DNA of 64,000 nt from Diadophis punctatus similis (Eukaryota; Chordata; Lepidosauria; Squamata; Dipsadidae). The position numbers were made by a program, and so were the translations under genes. The notes under the pieces are model-generated. The model made no database searches. It saw only the letters and a list, made by a program, of their open reading frames with translations, and was not told where the DNA came from. Below, piece by piece: positions 41,680-54,137 of this stretch. Every line of letters begins with the position of its first letter. The stretch's first letter is position 1. The stretch is taken from assembly GCA_023053685.1 (NCBI GenBank), contig JALIGW010000061.1, positions 3,180,001 to 3,244,000 on the forward strand, given 5' to 3'.

Positions 41680-44628
41680 TGTGAATTCAAACTACAATGG
41701 AGTGAGGTTTTTTCCCCCAGATACTAACAAGTCTCAGCCAGGAACTCCACCCCCAGCTTCTGTGAATTCAAACTACAATGCAGTGAGGTTTCCCCCCCCC
41801 CAGATACTCACAGGTCTCAGCCAGGACCTCCACCCCCAGCTTTTGTGAATTCAAACTACAATGGAGTGAGGTTTGTTCCCCCAGATACTCACAGGTCTCA
41901 GCCAGGAACTCCACCCCCAGCTTCTGTGAATTCAAACTACAATGGAGTGAGGTTTTTTTCCCCAGATACACACCTGTCTCAGCCAGGAACTCCACCCCCA
42001 GCTTCTGTGAATTCAAACTACAATGCAGTGAGGTTCCCCCCCCCCCAGATACTCACAGGTCTCAGCCAGGAACTCCACCCCCAGTTTCTGTGAATTCAAA
42101 CTACAATGGAGTGAGGTTTCTTCCCCCAGAAACTCACAGGTCTCAGCCAGGAACTCCACCCCCAGCTTCTGTGAATTGAAAATACAATGCAGTGAGGTTT
42201 TTTCCCCCAGATACTCACAGGTCTAAGCCAGGAACTCCACACCCAGCTTCTGTGAATTCAAACTACAATGCAGCGTGGTTTTTCTCCCCAGATACTCACA
42301 AGTCTCATCCAGGAACTCCACCCCCAGCTTCTTTGAATTCAAACTACAATGGAGTGAGGTTTTTTTCCCCCAGATACTCACAAGTCTCACCCAGGAACTC
42401 CACCAACAGCTTCTGTGAATTCAAACTACAATGGAGTGAGGTTTTGTCCCCCAGATACTCACACGTCTCAGCCAGGAACTCCACCAACAGCTTCTGTGAA
42501 TTCAAACTACAATGGAATGAGGTTTTTTCCCTTAGATACTAACAAGTCTCAGCCAGGAACTCCACCCGCAGCTTCTGTGAATTCAAACTACAATGGAGTG
42601 AGGTTTCTTCCCCCAGATACTCACAGGTCTCAGCCAGGAACTCCACGCCCAGCTTCTGTGAATTCAAACTATAATGGGATGACGTTTTTTCCCCCAGAAA
42701 CTAAGAAGTCTCAGCCAGGAGCTCCACCCCCAGCTTCTGTGAATTCAAACTACAATGGATTGAGGTTTGTTCCCCCAGATACTCACAGGTCTCAGCCAGG
42801 AACTCCACCCCCAGCATCTGTGAATTCAAACTACAATGGAGTGAGGTTTTGTCCCCCCAGATACTCACAGGTCTCAACCAAGAACTCCACCCCCAGCTTC
42901 TGTGAATTCAAACTACAATGGAGTGAGGTTTTCCCCCCCAGATACTCACAGGTCTCAGCAAGGACCTCCACCCCCAGCTTTTGTGAATTCAAACTACAAT
43001 GGAGTGAGGTTTTCCCGCCGATACTCACAGGTCTCATCCAGGAACTCCACCCCCAGCTTCTGTGAATTCAAACTACAATGGAGTGAGGTTTTTTCCCCAG
43101 ATACTCACAGGTCTCAGCCAGGAACTACACGCCAAGCTTCTGTGAATTCATACTGCAATGGAGTGAGGTTTTTTAACCCAGAAACTCACAGGTCTCAGCC
43201 AGGAACTCCACCCCCGGCTTCTGTGAATTCAAACTACAATGGAGTGAAGTGTTTCCCCCGAGATACTCACAGGTATCAGCCAGGAAATCCACCCCAGCTT
43301 CTGTGAATTGAACCTACAATGCAGTGAGATTTTTTTCCCAGATACTCACAGGTCTCAGCCAGGAACTCCACCCCCAGCATCTGTGAATTCAAACTACAAT
43401 GGAGTGAGGTTTTGTTCCCCCAGATACTCACAGGTCTCAGCCAGGAACTCCACCCCCAGCTTCTGTGAATTCAAACTACAATGAAGTGAGGTGTTTTCCC
43501 CAGATACTCACAGGTCTCAGCCAGGAACACCACGCCAAGCTTCTGTGAATTCATACTGCAATGGATTGAGGTTTTTTAACCCAGAAACTCACAGGTCTCA
43601 GCCAGGAACTCCACCCCCGGCTTCTGTGAATTCAAACTACAATGGAGTGAGGTTTTGTTCCCCCAGATTCTCACAGGTCTCAGCCAGGAACTCCACTCCA
43701 GCTTCTGTGAATTCAAACTACAATGGAGTGAGGTTTTTTCCCCCAGATACTAACAAGTCTCAGCCAGGAACTCCACCCACAGCTTCTGTGAATTCAAACT
43801 ACAATGGAGTGAGGTTTTTTCCCCCAGATACTCACAGGTCTCAGCCAGGAACTCCACGCCCAGCTTCTGTGAATTCAAACTACAATGTAGTGAGGTTTCT
43901 TCCTCCAGATACTCACAGGTCTCAGCCAGGAACTCCACCCCCAGCTTCTGTGAATTCAAACTACAATGGAGTGAGGTTTTTTTCCCCAGAAACTCACAGG
44001 TATCAGCCAGGAACTCCACCCCAGCTTCTGTGAATTGAAACTACAATGCAGTGAGTTTTTTTTCCCAGATACTCACAGGTCTCAGCCAGGAACTCCACCC
44101 CCAGCATCTTTGAATTCAAACTACAATGGAGTGAGGTTTTGTTCCCCCAGATACTCACAGGTCTCAGCCAAGAACTCCACCCCCAGCTTCTATGAATTCA
44201 AACTACAATGGAGTGAGGTTTCCCCCCCCCCCAGATACTCACAGGTCTCAGCAAGGACCTCCACCCCCAGCTTTTGTGAATTCAAACTACAATGGAGTGA
44301 GGTTTTCCCGCCGATACTCACAGGTCTCAGCCAGGAACTCCACCCCCAGTTTCTGTGAATTCAAACTACAATGGAGGGAGGTTCCCCCCCCCCCCGATAC
44401 TCACAGGTCTCAGCCAGGAACTCCACTCCCAGCTTCTGTGAAATCAAACTAAAATGGAGTGAGGTTTGTTCCCCCAGATACTCACAGGTCTCAGCCAGGA
44501 ACTCCACCCCCAGCTTCTGTGAATTCAAACTACAATGGAGTGAGGTTTTTTTCCCGAGATACACACCTGTCTCAGCCAGGAACTCCACCCCCAGCTTCTG
44601 TGAATTCAAACTACAATGCAGTGAGGTT

Positions 44629-44641
44629 CCCCCCCCCCCCC
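44629..44641 (+). repeat. 13-base C tract
   Basis: Thirteen C in a gcagtgaggtt monomer preceding the cagcaaggacctcc block. The equivalent tract in the other 8.4 kb unit (near 33,391) is shorter. Confidence 0.8.
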
Positions 44642-45199
44642 AGATACTCACAGGTCTCAGCAAGGACCTCCACCCCCAGCTTTTGTGAATTTAAACTACA
44701 ATGGGGTGAGGTTCCCCCCCCATACTCACAGGTCTCAGCCAGGAACTCCACCCCCAGCTTCTGTGAATTCAAACTACAATGGAGTGAGGTTTCTTCCCCC
44801 AGATACTCACAGGTCTCAGCCAGGAACTCCACGCCCAGCTTCTGTGAATTCAAACTACAATGTAGTGAGGTTTCTTCCTCCAGATACTCACAGGTCTCAG
44901 CCAGGAACTCCACCCCCAGCTTCTGTGAATTCAAACTACAATGGAGTGAGGTTTTTTTCCCCAGAAACTCACAGGTATCAGCCAGGAACTCCACCCCAGC
45001 TTCTGTGAATTGAAACTACAATGCAGTGAGTTTTTTTTCCCAGATACTCACAGGTCTCAGCCAGGAACTCCACTCCAGCTTCTGTGAATTCAAACTACAA
45101 TGGAGTGAGGTTTTTTTCCCCCAGATACTAACAAGTCTCAGCCAGGAACTCCACCCACAGCTTCTGTGAATTCAAACTACAATGGAGTGAGGTTTTTTC

Positions 45200-46173
45200 C
45201 CCCAGATACTCACAGGTCTCAGCCAGGAACTCCACGCCCAGCTTCTGTGAATTCAAACTACAATGTAGTGAGGTTTCTTCCTCCAGATACTCACAGGTCT
45301 CAGCCAGGACCACCCCCAGCTTCTGTGAATTCAAACTACAATGGAGTGAGGTTTTTTTCCCCAGAAACTCACAGGTATCAGCCAGGAACTCCACCCCAGC
45401 TTCTGTGAATTGAAACTACAATGCAGTGAGTTTTTTTTCCCAGATACTCACAGGTCTCAGCCAGGAACTCCACCCCCAGCATCTTTGAATTCAAACTACA
45501 ATAGAGTGAGGTTTTGTTCCCCCAGATACTCACAGGTCTCAGCCAAGAACTCCACCCCCAGCTTCTATGAATTCAAACTACAATGGAGTGAGGTTTCCCC
45601 CCCCCCCCCCAGATACTCACAGGTCTCAGCAAGGACCTCCACCCCCAGCTTTTGTGAATTCAAACTACAATGGAGTGAGGTTTTCCCGCCGATACTCACA
45701 GGTCTCAGCCAGGAACTCCACCCCCAGTTTCTGTGAATTCAAACTACAATGGAGGGAGGTTCCCCCCCCCCAATACTCACAGGTCTCAGCCAGGAACTCC
45801 ACTCCCAGCTTCTGTGAAATCAAACTAAAATGGAGTGAGGTTTGTTCCCCCAGATACTCACAGGTCTCAGCCAGGAACTCCACCCCCAGCTTCTGTGAAT
45901 TCAAACTACAATGGAGTGAGGTTTTTTTCCCGAGATACACACCTGTCTCAGCCAGGAACTCCACCCCCAGCTTCTGTGAATTCAAACTACAATGCAGTGA
46001 GGTTCCCCCCCCCCAGATACTCACAGGTCTCAGCAAGGACCTCCACCCCCAGCTTTTGTGAATTTAAACTACAATGGGGTGAGGTTCCCCCCCCCATACT
46101 CACAGGTCTCAGCCAGGAACTCCACCCCCAGCTTCTGTGAATTCAAACTACAATGGAGTGAGGTTTCTTCCCC
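45200..46173 (+). repeat. 974-bp tandem duplication, copy A
   Basis: About 12 monomers repeated at an offset of 974 bp (45,410 to 46,384; 45,835 to 46,809). A related block at 44,035 lies 1,375 bp upstream. Private features: a 3 bp deletion near 45,308 (ccaggaccaccccc), a 14-C tract at 45,597 and an unusual ccaatactcac near 45,771. Confidence 0.82.
45597..45610 (+). repeat. 14-base C tract
   Basis: Fourteen C; the equivalent tract in the neighbouring 974 bp copy (near 46,571) has 11. Confidence 0.8.
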
Positions 46174-47218
46174 CAGATACTCACAGGTCTGAGCCAGGAA
46201 CTCCACGCCCAGCTTCTGTGAATTCAAACTACAATGTAGTGAGGTTTCTTCCTCCAGATACTCACAGGTCTCAACCAGGAACTCCACCCCCAGCTTCTGT
46301 GAATTCAAACTACAATGGAGTGAGGTTTTTTTCCCCAGAAACTCACAGGTATCAGCCAGGAACTCCACCCCAGCTTCTGTGAATTGAAACTACAATGCAG
46401 TGAGTTTTTTTTCCCAGATACTCACAGGTCTCAGCCAGGAACTCCACCCCCAGCATCTTTGAATTCAAACTACAATGGAGTGAGGTTTTGTTCCCCCAGA
46501 TACTCACAGGTCTCAGCCAAGAACTCCACCCCCAGCTTCTATGAATTCAAACTACAATGGAGTGAGGTTTCCCCCCCCCCCAGATACTCACAGGTCTCAG
46601 CAAGGACCTCCACCCCCAGCTTTTGTGAATTCAAACTACAATGGAGTGAGGTTTTCCCGCGGATACTCACAGGTCTCAGCCAGGAACTCCACCCCCAGTT
46701 TCTGTGAATTCAAACTACAATGGAGGGAGGTTCCCCCCCCCCCCCGATACTCACAGGTCTCAGCCAGGAACTCCACTCCCAGCTTCTGTGAAATCAAACT
46801 AAAATGGAGTGAGGTTTGTTCCCCCAGATACTCACAGGTCTCAGCCAGGAACTCCACCCCCAGCTTCTGTGAATTCAAACTACAATGGAGTGAGGTTTTT
46901 TTCCCGAGATACACACCTGTCTCAGCCAGGAACTCCACCCCCAGCTTCTGTGAATTCAAACTACAATGCAGTGAGGTTCCCCCCCCCCAGATACTCACAG
47001 GTCTCAGCAAGGACCTCCACCCCCAGCTTTTGTGAATTTAAACTACAATGGGGTGAGGTTCCCCCCCCCATACTCACAGGTCTCAGCCAGGAACTCCACC
47101 CCCAGCTTCTGTGAATTCAAACTACAATGGAGTGAGGTTTCTTCCCCCAGATACTCACAGGTCTCAGCCAGGAACTCCACGCCCAGCTTCTGTGAATTCA
47201 AACTACAATGTAGTGAGG
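46174..47218 (+). repeat. 974-bp tandem duplication, copy B
   Basis: Continues the match to about 47,218, where tttcttcctccag is replaced by tttgttcccccag. Private changes are ggtctgagcc near 46,187 and cccgcggatac near 46,658 (elsewhere cccgccgatac). Confidence 0.82.
46733..46745 (+). repeat. 13-base C tract
   Basis: Thirteen C in the gagggaggtt monomer; the equivalent tract in the upstream 974 bp copy (near 45,762) has 10. Confidence 0.8.
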
Positions 47219-48109
47219 TTTGTTCCCCCAGATACTCACAGGTCTCAGCCAGGAACTCCACCCCAGCTTCTGTGAATTGAAACTACAATGGAGTGAGTTT
47301 TTGTTCCCCCAGATACTCACAGGTCTCAGCCAAGAACTCCACCCCCAGCTTCTGTGTATTCAAACTACAATGGAGTGAGGTTTGTTCCCCCAGATACTCA
47401 CGGGTCTCAGCCAGGAACTCCACGCCCAGCTTCTGTGAATTGAAACTACAATGCAGTGAGATTTTTTTCCCAGATACTCACAGGTCTCATCCAGGAACTC
47501 CACCCCCAGCTTCTGTGAATTCAAACTACAATGGAGTGAGGTTTTTTCCCCAGATACTCACAGGTCTCAGCCAGGAACTCCACGCCAAGCTTCTGTGAAT
47601 TCATACTGCAATGGAGTGAGGTTTTTTAACCCAGAAACTCACAGGTCTCAGCCAGGAACTCCACGCCAAGCTTCTGTGAATTCATACTACAATGGAGTGA
47701 GGTTTTTTCCCCCAGATACTAACAAGTCTCAGCCAGGAACTCCACCCGAAGCTTCTGTGAATTCAAACTACAATGGAGTGAGGTTTTTTCCCCCAGATAC
47801 TCACAGGTCTCAGCCAGGAACTCCACCCCCAGCTTCTGTGAATTCAAACTACAATGGAGTGAGGTTTTTTTCCCCAGAAACTCACAGGTATCAGCCAGGA
47901 ACTCCACCCCAGCTTCTGTGAATTGAAACTACAATGCAGTGAGTTTTTTTCCCCAGATACTCACAGGTCTCAGCCAGGAACTCCACCCCCAGCATCTGTG
48001 AATTCAAACTACAATGGAGTGAGGTTTTGTTCCCCCAGATACTCACAGGTCTCAGCCAAGAACTCCACCCCCAGCTTCTGTGAATTCAAACTACAATGGA
48101 GTGAGGTTT

Positions 48110-48123
48110 CCCCCCCCCCCCCC
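48110..48123 (+). repeat. 14-base C tract
   Basis: Fourteen C. The equivalent tract in copy B of the 6.62 kb duplication (near 54,733) has about 10, which accounts for most of the offset change from 6,623 to 6,619 bp. Confidence 0.8.
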
Positions 48124-51100
48124 AGATACTCACAGGTCTCAGCAAGGACCTCCACCCCCAGCTTTTGTGAATTCAAACTACAATGGAGTGAGGTTTTCCC
48201 ACCGATACTCACAGGTCTCAGCCAGGAACTCCACCCCCAGCTTCTGTGAATTCAAACTACAATGGAGGGAGGTTCCCCCCCCCGATACTCACAGGTCTCA
48301 GCCAGGAACTCCACTCCCAGCTTCTGTGAAATCAAACTAAAATGGAGTGAGGTTTGTTCCCCCAGATACTCACAGGTCTCAGCCAGTAACTCCACCCCCA
48401 GCTTCTGTGAATTCAAACTACAATGGAGTGAGGTTTTTTTCCCCAGATACACACCTGTCTCAGCCAGGAACTCCACGCCCAGCTTCTATGAATTCAAACT
48501 ACAATGCAGTGAGGTTCCCCCCCCAGATACTCACAGGTCTCAGCAAGGACCTCCACCCCCAGCTTTTGTGAATTTAAACTACAATGGGGTGAGGTTCCCC
48601 CCCCATACTCACAGGTCTCAGCCAGGAACTCCACCCCCAGCTTCTGTGAATTCAAACTACAATGGAGTGAGGTTTCTTCCCCCAGATACTCACAGGTCTC
48701 AGCCAGGAACTCCACCCCCAGCTTCTGTGAATTGAAAATACAATGCAGTGAGGTTTTTTCCCCCAGATACTCACAGGTCTAAGCCAGGAACTCCACCCCC
48801 AGCTTCTGTGAATTCAAACTACAATGCAGCGAGGTTTTCCCCCCCCAGATACTCACAAGTCTCATCCAGGAACTCCACCCCCAGCTTCTTTGAATTCAAA
48901 CTACAATGGAGTGAGGTTTTTTTCCCCCAGATACTCACAAGTCTCACCCAGGAACTCCACCAACAGCTTCTGTGAATTCAAACTACAATGGAATGAGGTT
49001 TTTTCCCTGAGATACTAACAAGTCTCAGCAAGGAACTCCACCCGCAGCTTCTGTGAATTCAAACTACAATGGAGTGAGGTTTCTTCCCCCAGATACTCAC
49101 AGGTCTCAGCCAGGAACTCCACGCCCAGCTTCTGTGAATTCAAACTATAATGGGATGACGTTTTTTCCCCCAGAAACTAAGAAGTCTCAGCCAGGAGCTC
49201 CACCCCGAGCTTCTGTGAATTCAAACTACAATGGATTGAGGTTTGTTCCCCCAGATACTCACAGGTTCAGCCAGGAACTCCACCCCCAGCTTCTGTGAAT
49301 TCAAACTACAATGGAGTGAGGTTTGTTCCCCCAGATACTCACGGGTCTCAGCCAGGAACTCCACGCCCAGCTTCTGTGAATTGAAACTACAATGGAGTGA
49401 GGTTTGTTCCCCCAGATACTCACAGGTCTCAGCCAGGAACTCCACCCCCAGCTTCTGTGAATTCAAACTACAATGGAGTGAAGTGTTTCCCCCGAGATAC
49501 TCACAGGTATCAGCCAGGAAATCCACCCCAGCTTCTGTGAATTGAAAATACAATGCAGTGAGATTTTTTTCCCAGATACTCACAGGTCTCAGCCAGGAAC
49601 TCCACCCCCAGCATCTGTGAATTCAAACTACAATGGAGTGAGGTTTTGTTCCCCCAGATACTCACAGGTCTCAGCCAAGAACTCCACCCCCAGCTTCTGT
49701 GAATTCAAACTACAATGGAGTGAGGTTTTCCCCCCCAGATACTCACAGGTCTCAGCAAGGACCTCCACCACCAGCTTTTGTGAATTCAAACTACAATGGA
49801 GTGAGGTTTTCCCGCCGATACTCACAGGTCTCATCCAGGAACTCCACCCCCAGCTTCTGTGAATTCAAACTACAATGGAGTGAGGTTTTTTCCCCAGATA
49901 CTCACAGGTCTCAGCCAGGAACTCCACTCCAAGCTTCTGTGAATTCATACTGCAATGGAGTGAGGTTTTTTATCCCAGAAACTCACAGGTCTCAGCCAGG
50001 AACTCCACCCCCGGCTTCTGTGAATTCAAACTACAATGGAGTGAGGTTTTGTTCCCCCAGATACTCACAGGTCTCAGCCAGGAACTCCACCCCCAGCTTC
50101 TGTGAATTCAAACTACAATGAAGTGAGGTTTTTTCCCCAGATACTCACAGGTCTCAGCCAGGAACTCCACGCCAAGCTTCTGTGAATTCAAACTACAATG
50201 TAGTGAGGTTTCTTCCTCCAGATACTCACAGGTCTCAGCCAGGAACTCCACCCCCAGCTTCTGTGAATTCAAACTACAATGGAGTGAGGTTTTTTCCCCC
50301 AGATACTAACAAGTCTCAGCCAGGAACTCCACCGGCAGCTTCTGTGAATTCAAACTACAATGGAGTGAGGTTTTTTCCCCCAGATACTCACAGGTCTCAG
50401 CCAGGAACTCCACGCCCAGCTTCTGTGAATTCAAACTACAATGTAGTGAGGTTTCTTCCTCCAGATACTCACAGGTCTCAGCCAGGAACTCCACCCCCAG
50501 CTTCTGTGAATTCAAACTACAATGGAGTGAGGTTTTTTTCCCCAGAAACTCACAGGTATCAGCCAGGAACTCCACCCCAGCTTCTGTGAATTGAAACTAC
50601 AATGGAGTGAGGTGTTTTTCCCAGATACTCACAGGTCTCAGCCAGGAACTCCACCCCCAGCATCTGTGAATTCAAACTACAATGGAGTGAGGTTTTGTTC
50701 CCCCAGATACTCACAGGTCTCAGCCAAGAACTCCACCCCCAGCTTCTGTGAATTCAAACTACAATGGAGTGAGGTTTCCCCCCCCCAGATACTCACAGGT
50801 CTCAGCAAGGACCTCCACCCCCAGCTTTTGTGAATTCAAACTACAATGGAGTGAGGTTTTCCCGCCGATACTCACAGGTCTCAGCCAGGAACTCCACCCC
50901 CAGCTTCTGTGAATTCAAACTACAATGGAGGGAGGTTCCCCCCCCCCGATACTCACAGGTCTCAGCCAGGAACTCCACTCCCAGCTTCTGTGAAATCAAA
51001 CTAAAATGGAGTGAGGTTTTTTTCCCAGATACTCACAGGTCTTAGCCAGGAACTCCACACCCAGCTTCTGTGAATTGAAACTACAATGCAGTGAGGTTTT

Positions 51101-52119
51101 GTTCCCCCAGATACTCACGGGTCTCAGCCAGGAACTCCACGCCCAGCTTCTGTGAATTCAAACTACAATGGAGTGAGGTTTGTTCCCCCAGATACTCACA
51201 GGTCTCAGCCAGGAACTCCACCCCCAGCTTCTGTGAATTCAAACTACAATGGAGTGAAGTGTTTCCCCCGAGATACTCACAGGTATCAGCCAGGAACTCC
51301 ACCCCAGCTTCTGTGAATTGAAACTACAATGCAGTGAGGTTTTTCCCCCCAGATATTCACAAGCCTCAGCCAGGAATTCCACCCGCAGCTTCTGTGAATT
51401 CAAACTGAAATGGATTGAAGTTTTTCTCCCAGATACTCACAGGTCTCAGCCAGGAACTCCACCCCCAGCTTCTGTGAATTCAAACTGCAATGGAGTGAGG
51501 TTTTTTCCCCCAGATACTAACAGGTTTCACCCAAGTATTCCACCCCCTGCTTCTGTGAATTCAAACTACAATGGATTGAGGTTTTTTTCCGAGATACTCA
51601 CAGGTCTCAGCCAGGAACTCCAACCCCAGCTTCTGTGAATTGAAAATACAATGCAGTGAGGTTTTTCCCCCCAGATACTCACAGGTCTCAGCCAGGAACT
51701 CCACCCCCAGCTTCTGTGAATTCAAACTACAATGCAGCGAGGTTTTTCCCCCCAGATACTCACAAGTCTCATCCAGGAACTCCACCCCCAGCTTCTGTGA
51801 ATTCAAACTACAATGGAGTGAGGTTTTGTCCCCCAGATACTCACACGTCTCAGCCAGGAACTCCACCAACAGCTTCTGTGAATTCAAACTACAATGGAGT
51901 GAGGTTTTTTCCCCGAGATACTAACAAGTCTCAGCCAGGAACTCCACCCGCAGCTTCTGTGAATTCAAACTACAATGGAGTGAGGTTTCTTCCCCCAGAT
52001 ACTCACAGGTCTCAGCCAGGAACTCCACCCCCAGCTTCTGTGAATTCAAACTACAATGTAGTGAGGTTTGTTCCCCCAGATACTCACAGGTCTCAGCCAG
52101 GAACTCCACCCCCAGCTTC

Positions 52120-52200
52120 TGTGAATTCAAACTACAATGGAGTGAGGTTTGTTCCCCCAGATACTCACAGGTCTCAGCCAGGAACTCCACCCCCAGTTTC
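52120..52200 (+). repeat. Representative 81-bp monomer
   Basis: A typical full-length unit, given as reference for variant descriptions. Positions 1-20 hold the EcoRI site and the aactacaatg block. Positions 21-30 read gagtgaggtt. Positions 31-41 hold the pyrimidine tract and CCCCCAG. Positions 42-60 read atactcacaggtctcagcc. The remainder is aggaactcca followed by a second CCCCCAG and the end block, here gtttc where most copies have gcttc. The length is a multiple of three, which explains the long coincidental reading frames across the array. Confidence 0.95.
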
Positions 52201-54137
52201 TGTGAATTCAAACTACAATGGAGTGATGTTTTTCCCCCCAGATACTCACAGGTATCAGCCAGGAACTCCACCCCAGCTTCTGTGAATTGAAACTACAATG
52301 CAGTGAGGTTTTTCTCCCAGATACTCACAGGTCTCAGCCAGGAACTCCACCCCCAGCTTCTGTGAATTCAAACTACAATGGAGTGAGGTTTTTCCCCCCA
52401 GAAACTCACAGGTATCAGCCAGGAACTCCACCCCAGCTTCTGTGAATTGAAACTACAATGCAGTGAGTTTTTTTTCCCAGATACTCACAGGTCTCAGCCA
52501 GGAACTCCACCCCCAGCATCTGTGAATTCAAACTACAATGGAGTGAGGTTTTGTTCCCCCAGATACTCACAGGTCTCAGCCAAGAACTCCACCCCCAGCT
52601 TCTGTGAATTCAAACTACAATGGAGTGAGGTTTCCCCCCCCCAGATACTCACAGGTCTCAGCAAGGAACTCCACCCCCAGCTTTTGTGAATTCAAACTAC
52701 AATGGAGTGAGGTTTTCCCGCCGATACTCACAGGTCTCAGCCAGGAACTCCACCCCCAGCTTCTGTGAATTCAAACTACAATGGAGTGAGGTTTTTTTCC
52801 CAGATACTCACAGGTCTTAGCCAGGAACTCCACCCCCAGCTTCTGTGAATTGAAACTACAATGCAGTGAGGTTTTGTTCCCCCAGATACTCACAAGTCTC
52901 ACCCAGGAACTCCACCAACAGCTTCTGTGAATTCAAACTACAATGGAGTGAGGTTTTGTCCCCCAGATACTCACACAACTCAGCCAGGAACTCCACCAAC
53001 AGCTTCTGTGAATTCAAACTACAATGGAATGAGGTTTTTTCCCTGAGATACTAACAAGTCTCAGCCAGGAACTCCACCCGCAGTTTCTGTAAATTCAAAC
53101 TACAATGGAGTGAGGTTTCTTCCCCCAGATACTCACAGGTCTCATCCAGGAACTCCACGCCCAGCTTCTGTGAATTCAAACTATAATGGGATGACGTTTT
53201 TTCCCCCAGAAACTAAGAAGTCTCAGCCAGGAGCTCCACCCCCAGCTTCTGTGAATTCAAACTACAATGGATTGAGGTTTGTTCCCCCAGATACTCACAG
53301 GTCTCAGCCAGGAACTCCACCCCCAGCTTCTGTGAATTCAAACTACAATGGAGTGAGGTTTGTTCCCCCAGATACTCACGGGTCTCAGCCAGGAACTCCA
53401 CGCCCAGCTTCTGTGAATTGAAACTACAATGGAGTGAGGTTTTTTCCCCCAGATACTCACAGGTCTCAGCCAGGAACTCCACCCCCAGCTTCTGTGAATT
53501 CAAACTACAATGGAGTGAAGTGTTTCCCCCGAGATACTCACAGGTATCAGCCAGGAAATCCACCCCAGCTTCTGTGAATTGAAACTACAATGCAGTGAGA
53601 TTTTTTTCCCAGATACTCACAGGTCTCAGCCAGGAACTCCACCCACAGCATCTGTGAATTCAAACTACAATGGAGTGAGGTTTTGTTCCCCCAGATACTC
53701 ACAGGTCTCAGCCAAGAACTCCACCCCCAGCTTCTGTGAATTCAAACTACAATGGAGTGAGGTTTTTCCCCCCAGATACTCACAGGTCTCAGCAAGGACC
53801 TCCACCCCCAGCTTTTGTGAATTCAAACTACAATGGAGTGAGGTTTTCCCGCCGATACTCACAGGTCTCATCCAGGAACTCCACCCCCAGCTTCTGTGAA
53901 TTCAAACTACAATGGAGTGAGGTTTTTTCCCCAGATACTCACAGGTCTCAGCCAGGAACTCCACGCCCAGCTTCTGTGAATTCAAACTACAATGTAGTGA
54001 GGTTTGTTCCCCCAGATACTCACAGGTCTCAGCCAGGAACTCCACCCCCAGCTTCTGTGAATTCAAACTACAATGGAGTGAGGTTTGTTCCCCCAGATAC
54101 TCACAGGTCTCAGCCAGGAACTCCACCCCCAGTTTCT

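Larger units (their letters stand above)
36549..44950 (+). repeat. 8.4-kb unit, copy 2
   Basis: Matches copy 1 at an offset of 11,234 bp up to about 44.3 kb, then at 11,235-11,238 bp because the C tracts are longer here (12 C at 44,384 and 13 C at 44,629). Private differences include ccacacccag near 42,240 and actccaccc near 42,559 where copy 1 has actgcaccc near 31,325. Confidence 0.82.
39752..51317 (+). repeat. Higher-order cycle 5 (about 11.57 kb)
   Basis: The left half (to about 44.95 kb) is a near copy of cycle 4. The right half changes character: short duplications at 44-47 kb, then from 47.5 kb the start of the 6.62 kb unit. The cycle therefore spans the junction between two differently homogenised domains. 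Confidence 0.75.
47514..54137 (+). repeat. 6.62-kb tandem duplication, copy A
   Basis: About 82 monomers matching 54,138 onward at an offset of 6,619-6,623 bp. The offset changes only at C tracts (for example 14 C at 48,110 here against about 10 in copy B). Both copies share a rare 2 bp deletion, cacaggttcagcc, at 49,261 and 55,881. Differences are about a dozen single bases, for example gaattgaaaatac at 49,542 against gaattgaaactac in copy B. Confidence 0.9.
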
